DNA from: Pseudomonadota bacterium
GTDB lineage: Bacteria > Myxococcota_A > UBA796 > SXON01
Length of the DNA: 48,056 bases
Assembly (NCBI GenBank): GCA_005778355.1
Contig: SXON01000049.1
Coordinates: 1-48,056 of the forward strand
Direction: 5' to 3'
Below, piece by piece: positions 43,836 through 48,056 of this stretch; the stretch's first letter is position 1; each line of letters opens with the position of its first letter. Under the pieces are notes generated by a model. It had not been told where the DNA came from. It saw only the letters and a list, made by a program, of their open reading frames with translations, and made no database searches. The position numbers and the translations under genes are program-made.

Positions 43836-44360
43836 ATGCACCCTGTGATCGAGGCCCTGTCATCGTTGTCGGTGTCCGCGCTCGACGGGCGCGCCGTGCC
43901 CATGCCCGAGCTCTGGCAAGAGCGCACCGGCGTGGTCATCTGGCTGCGCCATTACGGCTGACTGCTCTGTCGCGAGCAGGCTGCTCGTTTCTCCGCCCGC
44001 CACGCCGATATTCGCGCTCGCGGCGCTGAGCTTTCCTTCATTGGCAACGGCACGGTGGGGATGGCCCAGGATTTCGCGCAGTCCGAGAAGGTGAGCGCCG
44101 CCCTGTACACTGATCCTAGTCGCGACAGCTATCGCGCCATCGGCGCCAAGAAGGGGGCTTCGACCATCTGGAGCGCGAGAGCCGCCCTGGCCGCCGCGCG
44201 CGCCCTCTCGCAGGGCCACCTCCAGTCTGCCACCGCGGGTCACCCCACCCAGCAGGGCGGCGAGCTGGTGGTGTCGCCAGAGGGCGAGGTGCGGTTCCTC
44301 CACCTCGCCGAGTTCGCCGGCGATCACGCCGACATCGACACGGTCGTGCAAGCGATCTAG
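43836..44360 (+). CDS. SelU/PRXL2-like AhpC-TSA_2 selenoprotein (in-frame TGA = Sec42)
   Basis: From ATG 43836 to TAG 44360 the frame is 175 codons, with one internal stop: TGA at 43959-43961, codon 42. Translating it as selenocysteine gives WLRHYG-U-LLCREQAARF. AhpC-TSA_2 (PF13911, PRXL2/SelU) proteins have Cys-x-x-Cys followed by REE/REQ here, so Sec replaces the first Cys (UxxC, with Cys45). Family blocks flank the TGA on both sides in the same frame: VVIWLRHYG before, LYTDPSRDSYRAIGAKKG and QGGELVVSPEGEVRFLH after. The likely role is a thioredoxin-fold peroxidase or thiol-redox enzyme. Without readthrough only a 41-aa peptide or a 101-aa active-site-less fragment (from 44055) would be made. 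GGTGGAG upstream is a ribosome site. A SECIS-like hairpin follows the TGA. Confidence 0.85.
43962..43987 (+). promoter_or_regulatory. Putative bacterial SECIS element
   Basis: CGAGC (43973-43977) pairs with GCTCG (43983-43987) around loop AGGCT; 16 bases separate the TGA from the loop. Bacterial SECIS elements have an apical loop about 16-37 nt after the UGA with a G among its first bases, as here. A competing stem, CTGCTC (43962-43967) with GAGCAG (43974-43979), is closer to the TGA than the usual range. Confidence 0.5.
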
Positions 44361-44371
44361 AATCCGTCGCG

Positions 44372-44959
44372 ATGCTGCTCCTCCTCGCCGCCCTCGCCCA
44401 GGCCGGCGACATCTACAAGTACGTGGCGCCCAACGGCACGGTGGTTTTCACCGACTCGCCCGATCACGACGGCTTCGAGCGCTGGTGGGACGAGGCGCTC
44501 CCCGGCATGTACCTGCCCAACGGCGTGCCCATGCCCCGGCTCGACCGCATCACGAACCTCGATAGCTACGACCACGCCTTCCTCGAGGCCGCGGGCGACA
44601 ACGGCCTGCCAGCCGAGCTGCTCAAGGCGGTGGCGGTGGCCGAGAGCCGCATGAACCCCGCCGCCGTTTCCCCTGCCGGTGCGAGGGGCCTCATGCAGCT
44701 CATCCCCTCGACCGCCCAGTCCCTCGGCGTGACCGACCCCTTCGACGCCAACCAGTCCATCGATGGCGGCGCGACTTACCTTGCGCGCCAGCTCGCCCGC
44801 TTCGGCAGCAACGAGCTGGCGCTCGCCGCCTACAACGCGGGCCCGCGCAACGTGGAGAAACACGGGGGCATCCCGCCGTTCGAGGAAACGCGCGTGTACG
44901 TGGCGCGCGTGATGGGGCTTTACGAGCACTTCCGCGACAACGCGCCCCTGTCGCGGTAG
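44372..44959 (+). CDS. Lytic transglycosylase (SLT domain) with DUF4124-like N-terminus
   Basis: A 195-aa protein. MLLLLAALAQA is a short hydrophobic leader. GDIYKYVAPNGTVVFTDSP (~12-30) is DUF4124-like. The SLT domain spans ~75-185: catalytic Glu91 in VAESRMNP, SPAGARGLMQLIPSTA, and LALAAYNAGPRNVEKHGGIP, with VYVARVMGLY at the end. It cleaves peptidoglycan between MurNAc and GlcNAc, leaving 1,6-anhydroMurNAc. It starts 11 bp after the selenoprotein stop and ends 11 bp before pgsA. Confidence 0.92.
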   Translation: MLLLLAALAQAGDIYKYVAPNGTVVFTDSPDHDGFERWWDEALPGMYLPNGVPMPRLDRITNLDSYDHAFLEAAGDNGLPAELLKAVAVAESRMNPAAVSPAGARGLMQLIPSTAQSLGVTDPFDANQSIDGGATYLARQLARFGSNELALAAYNAGPRNVEKHGGIPPFEETRVYVARVMGLYEHFRDNAPLSR

Positions 44960-44970
44960 TCCGCGCCCAG

Positions 44971-45582
44971 ATGTCGAAGCCGCCCTGGTATCGTCGCCCC
45001 GGCTGGACCAACCTGCCGATGCTGATCACCCTTGGCCGTCTCGCGGCCGTGCCGGTGCTGGTGGGGATGTTGTGGACCGAGCCGGGCGTGTGGGAGGCTC
45101 GCGCTGCGATGGCCGTCTTCGTGATCGCGATGCTCGGCGACATCGTGGACGGCTGGCTGGCGCGCAAGTGGGGCCTGCAGAGCGTCACCGGCGCTTTCCT
45201 CGACCCCATCGCCGACAAGCTCATGGTCCTCGCGGCGCTCATCATGATGATCCCGCACGGCTGGGCCCCCGCGTGGATGGTGCTGGCGCTCGAGGCGCGA
45301 GAGCTCCTCATCGCCGGCATCCGCCAGATCGCGGTGAGCGAGGGCCTCGTGATCGCGGCCGGCTCGCTCGGGAAGTTCAAGACCGCCTACCAGGCCACCG
45401 CCATCGGCTTCTTGCTGTGGCACTACCCCACGCACTTCTTCGTGGTGACCGTCGACGCGGGCTCGGTGGGCCTCGCGATCCTCCTGGTGTCCGTGCTGTT
45501 CAGTGTGGCGAGCGCCATCGAGTACGGCTGGGGCTTCTACGTGCACCACCGCAAGAAGAAGACGCTAGCTTCGGATGCGTAG
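44971..45582 (+). CDS. pgsA: CDP-diacylglycerol-glycerol-3-phosphate 3-phosphatidyltransferase
   Basis: A 203-aa membrane protein. The CDP-alcohol phosphotransferase motif is complete: Asp57, Asp60-Gly61, Ala64-Arg65, Gly74, Asp78 and Asp82 (D-x2-DG-x2-AR-x8-G-x3-D-x3-D). About six hydrophobic helices are seen. PNLPMLITLGR-like sequence near the N-terminus (TNLPMLITLGR) is typical of PgsA. The enzyme makes phosphatidylglycerol-phosphate from CDP-DAG. Last gene of the thyX run; its final 18 bases overlap the convergent Ig-like lipoprotein gene. Confidence 0.93.
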   Translation: MSKPPWYRRPGWTNLPMLITLGRLAAVPVLVGMLWTEPGVWEARAAMAVFVIAMLGDIVDGWLARKWGLQSVTGAFLDPIADKLMVLAALIMMIPHGWAPAWMVLALEARELLIAGIRQIAVSEGLVIAAGSLGKFKTAYQATAIGFLLWHYPTHFFVVTVDAGSVGLAILLVSVLFSVASAIEYGWGFYVHHRKKKTLASDA

Positions 45583-47049
45583 CTTGTAGCTGTTGCCGCA
45601 CGAGTTGGTGGGCCAGTTGACCGCGTAGATCCGGACGTAGAACACGTCTTCATCGTCGTCGAGAGCGTCGCCGTAGTAGTCGATGGAGAGTGAGCCATCA
45701 CCGGAGTCGCTGCCCACCACGGTGCCGTCTTCGTTGTAGAGCTCCACGACGTAGTCGCCCGAACTATCGAGGTCGGAAACGATGATCTCGACGTCGACGT
45801 TGTCCCAGTACTCGTCGTCGGCGTCCCAGCGGAACCAGTCCTCGTCGGCCTCGTCGGAGAAGGTGAGCCCGGACAGGTCGACCACCGACGAGGTCCACAA
45901 GAGCCCGTTGTCGACCTCGCCGAGGTCGTAGGGGCTACTCATGGAGTTGTTCACCTCGTAGGTATCGAAGTACGGGTCGTTCACGTAGCCGTCGCAGTCC
46001 TCGTCGTCGTCGTTGCAGAGGTCGCTCTCGGCGGGACTGTAGGTGTCGTCGGCGTCGTTGCAGTCGCCCTCGTACTCGGTGTAGCCGTCGCCATCGTCGT
46101 CGCGGGCGAGCGGGTCTTCGATGTTGAGCGTGATGGTGTCGCGACCTTCGTCGCCCTCCTGATCGACCGCGTGCAGGGTGATCACGTGCACGCCGGCGGC
46201 CAGGGTGCCGCCGAAGCTGGTGATACCGGAGCTGTCGGGCGAGGCGCTCGACAACACACCGGCGATGTCGCTCGACCAGGTGCAACTGATCATCTCCACC
46301 GGGGTGGTGTCGTCGCTGACACTGCCCTTGAAGGTGAGGATGTCGATGTTGTCGGCGGTGGTGCCATCGGCGGGGCTCGTGATGTTGACAATGGGGACGT
46401 TGTCTTGCACCACGTCGAAGTTCACCGTGGCACTGCCCTTCTTACCCTCGAGGTCGAGCGCGTTGATGGTGAGCGAGTGCGCGCCGAGTGACGGGTCCAT
46501 CGGGATGTCGAGGGTGCCGGTGGCGGCCGGGTAGCCGGTCCACAAGGTACCGTCGGGCACGTCGACCACCTCGACATAGAGCGACTCGCTCGGGTCGATG
46601 TCGTCGGCCACGGTGGCGAGGAGGTTGGTGACGGCGGAGGCGCCCACTTGCGAGCCCTCGGCGGGGGACAAGATGACGATTGCCGGCCCACCCGGGTCTT
46701 GCGACGACTCGCCCACGTCGAGCAGGATGCTGGTGCTCGCGGATTGTCCCCCGGTGTCGGACGCCGTCAACGTGATGACGTGTTCGCCGCCGGTCAGGCT
46801 GTTGGTCGAGAACATCAGGTCGCCGTTGATGTCGGGCGGATCGGCGTTGATGAGACCGTCGAGGCTCGACTCCCAGCGCACGGTGAGCTCCTCGCCGAGG
46901 TCTTGCTCATCGCGCGCGATGCCGTAGAACTCCAAGAGGGCGCCCGGATCCACGCTGTCGCCGTCGGCAGGCGTGACGATCGACACGGCGGGCGCGGTGT
47001 TGTAGGCCTTTACGCCGGCGTCGTTGCACCCGAGGAGGAGCCAGATCAT
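45565..47049 (-). CDS. Ig-like/MopE-motif acidic lipoprotein
   Basis: A 494-aa protein from ATG 47049. An in-frame TAA lies four codons upstream, so the very short leader MIWLLLGC is forced. Residues ~15-310 form three Ig-like/PKD-like domains (SIVTPADGDSV, VILSPAEGSQVGAS, NITSPADGTTADN begin each). Residues ~317-355 carry the putative metal-binding motif DDDGDGYTEYEGDCNDADD, then NDDDEDCDGYVND, as in MopE-type proteins. The C-terminus is a beta-sandwich (PPC-like) with DWFRWDADDEYWDN. Likely surface-exposed and calcium-binding. It follows the epimerase by nine bases. Confidence 0.85.
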   Translation of the reverse strand: MIWLLLGCNDAGVKAYNTAPAVSIVTPADGDSVDPGALLEFYGIARDEQDLGEELTVRWESSLDGLINADPPDINGDLMFSTNSLTGGEHVITLTASDTGGQSASTSILLDVGESSQDPGGPAIVILSPAEGSQVGASAVTNLLATVADDIDPSESLYVEVVDVPDGTLWTGYPAATGTLDIPMDPSLGAHSLTINALDLEGKKGSATVNFDVVQDNVPIVNITSPADGTTADNIDILTFKGSVSDDTTPVEMISCTWSSDIAGVLSSASPDSSGITSFGGTLAAGVHVITLHAVDQEGDEGRDTITLNIEDPLARDDDGDGYTEYEGDCNDADDTYSPAESDLCNDDDEDCDGYVNDPYFDTYEVNNSMSSPYDLGEVDNGLLWTSSVVDLSGLTFSDEADEDWFRWDADDEYWDNVDVEIIVSDLDSSGDYVVELYNEDGTVVGSDSGDGSLSIDYYGDALDDDEDVFYVRIYAVNWPTNSCGNSYKLRIRS

Positions 47050-47058
47050 CCGGCCATC

Positions 47059-47952
47059 TTACAACGAGGCGAGGTAGCGCGCGATGCCCTCGCGAAAGCT
47101 CACTTCCGGGCCCCAGCCGAGCTGCTCTCGGGCAGCCGTGATGTCGGCATGGGTGAGCGGCACGTCGCCGGGTTGGGGCGCAGCGTACTTCACCTTGAGA
47201 CGTTTGCCCGTGCCGTCGGAGAGGGCGGCGAGCACTTCGGTGAGCGGGATCGGCTGGCCGCAGCCGATGTTGTAGACGTTGTAGCCTTCCGCCCGGTCCA
47301 TGGCGGCCACGAGGCCCCGCACCGCGTCGTCGACATAGGTGTAGTCGCGAAGTGACGAGCCATCGCCGAAGACGGTGACCGGCTTGTTGTCGAAGATGGC
47401 CCGGGCGAACTTGGCGATGGCCATGCCGGGGCGCTGCCCGGGGCCGTACACCGTGAACAGGCGACAGGCGGTGACGTCGAGCCCGCTCGATACGCAGAAG
47501 AGTTCGGCGGCGCGCTTGCTAGCGGCGTAGGGCGAGGCCGGGCGATCAGCGGGGTCGCTCTCGCGGAAAGGTCCGCCTGCGGCGCCGTAGACCGAGGACG
47601 ACGACGCGAAGACCATACGACGCACCCCCGCCACGCGCATCGCGTGGAGCAGGGTGATCGTGGCGCCCACGTTGTTGCGCCCGTAGGCCTCGGGGTCGGC
47701 GATCGACTCGCGCACGCCGGCCCGGGCGGCGAGGTGGGCCACGGCATCGACGCCTTCGAGCGCCCGCTGCACGGCGGAGGGATCGCAGCAGTCGCCGCGA
47801 AGGAGCTCCACGCCGTCGGGAACGTGCTTCAGCGCTGGATCGTAGGCGTTGTCGAAGTTGTCGAGCACCCGCACGCGGTTGCCCCGCGCGAGGAGCGCCG
47901 CGCAGAGTCGCCTGCCGATGAAGCCGGCGCCGCCGGTGACGCGGACGTGCAT
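47059..47952 (-). CDS. NAD-dependent sugar-nucleotide epimerase/dehydratase
   Basis: A 297-aa protein. TGGAGFIG at residues 6-13 binds the dinucleotide, ASSSSVYG at ~116-123 supplies the catalytic Ser, and Tyr142-x3-Lys146 (YAASK) is the active-site pair of extended short-chain dehydrogenases. RLFTVYGPGQRP, FGDGSSLRDYTYVDD and YNVYNIGCG are typical of UDP-glucose or UDP-glucuronate 4-epimerases. The exact sugar is not fixed by these motifs. Likely for surface polysaccharide. It lies 12 bp after the preceding same-strand gene and 9 bp before the Ig-like lipoprotein. Confidence 0.92.
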   Translation of the reverse strand: MHVRVTGGAGFIGRRLCAALLARGNRVRVLDNFDNAYDPALKHVPDGVELLRGDCCDPSAVQRALEGVDAVAHLAARAGVRESIADPEAYGRNNVGATITLLHAMRVAGVRRMVFASSSSVYGAAGGPFRESDPADRPASPYAASKRAAELFCVSSGLDVTACRLFTVYGPGQRPGMAIAKFARAIFDNKPVTVFGDGSSLRDYTYVDDAVRGLVAAMDRAEGYNVYNIGCGQPIPLTEVLAALSDGTGKRLKVKYAAPQPGDVPLTHADITAAREQLGWGPEVSFREGIARYLASL

Positions 47953-47964
47953 CTGGCGGGGCGG

Positions 47965-48056
47965 CTATCCTGAGGGGGGTTCCGGGGGGAAATCGCGCGA
48001 GGCAGGGACGGGGGCGGGGTCGTTGTCGTCGTCGTCGCCGTCGCTGTCGCTGTCGC
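47965..48056 (-). CDS. C-terminal end of an Asp-rich protein, partial
   Basis: The last 29 codons on the minus strand read into the window edge and stop at TAG 47965. They encode DSDSDGDDDDND followed by a Pro-rich tail (PAPVPASRDFPPEPPSG). The Asp/Ser/Gly low-complexity resembles the acidic linkers of the other surface proteins here. It is 12 bp upstream of the epimerase start, so probably in the same operon. Nothing further can be said without the rest. Confidence 0.6.
   Translation of the reverse strand, partial: DSDSDGDDDDNDPAPVPASRDFPPEPPSG

Noticed and set aside
43962..43979. CTGCTC/GAGCAG stem as the SECIS itself
   Set aside because: Its loop begins only 6 nt after the TGA, closer than known bacterial SECIS spacing; the CGAGC/GCTCG stem fits better.
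44055..44360. Separate 101-aa gene starting at 44055
   Set aside because: It would lack the active-site motif, and family similarity extends upstream through the TGA in the same frame.
46081..46111. GTCGTCGTC-type runs as a microsatellite locus
   Set aside because: They are simply the reverse complement of Asp codons in the MopE-type metal-binding motif.

Overview
The window is about 70% GC, gene-dense and continuous bacterial chromosome. Its gene content points to a deltaproteobacterium in the broad sense, most likely Myxococcota or a relative. Pointers are many small lipoproteins, FG-GAP/VCBS and ASPIC-UnbV proteins, a MopE-type metal-binding motif, Asp-rich linkers, a fused TonB-type domain plus TonB-dependent receptor, and a probable menaquinone-pathway-type nucleosidase. 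The taxonomic call is inference from gene content only.

Positions 1-13280 look like an integrated, partly decayed island. It opens with an RHS/YD-repeat remnant. A two-gene pair follows: an AlbA_2/Schlafen-type protein and a KAP-family P-loop NTPase. Then come a DUF3800 protein with a small partner on the other strand, an N-terminal scrap resembling a type III methyltransferase, an uncharacterised gene with a HEPN-like tail, and a three-gene TIGR04255 operon. An XRE regulator is divergent from a free-standing LAGLIDADG protein with a C-terminal helix-turn-helix. The island ends with a small DNA-binding-type protein translationally coupled to a tyrosine recombinase. Just beyond the recombinase is a short direct repeat that could be an attachment site.

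Positions 13300-48056 look like core or host genome. They hold a Rossmann-fold dehydrogenase with a class I amidotransferase, a VWA lipoprotein, a nucleosidase/Rieske operon, an FdhD plus YdeP-type molybdoenzyme pair, RecQ, and an AAA/DUF4143 ATPase broken by an in-frame amber codon. They continue with HtpX, a NamZ (DUF1343) muramidase, the TonB/receptor fusion, several FG-GAP proteins, a B12-type radical SAM protein, and a tightly packed seven-gene run from thyX to pgsA. An Ig-like/MopE lipoprotein, a sugar-nucleotide epimerase and the end of an Asp-rich protein close the window.

The most striking item is in the thyX-pgsA run. Positions 43836-44360 encode an AhpC-TSA_2 (SelU/PRXL2-type) thioredoxin-fold protein whose only internal stop is an in-frame TGA at 43959. 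That TGA sits where the first Cys of the family CxxC motif belongs, giving UxxC, and a hairpin with bacterial SECIS-like spacing follows it. This reads as a real selenoprotein gene that an ordinary gene caller would split and truncate. Other genome-scale signals are a strong excess of the palindrome GTCGCGAC (about 35 copies by eye), repeated short lipoprotein leaders without a basic n-region, -10-like boxes placed as for leaderless mRNAs, and a related repeat in two convergent intergenic regions.
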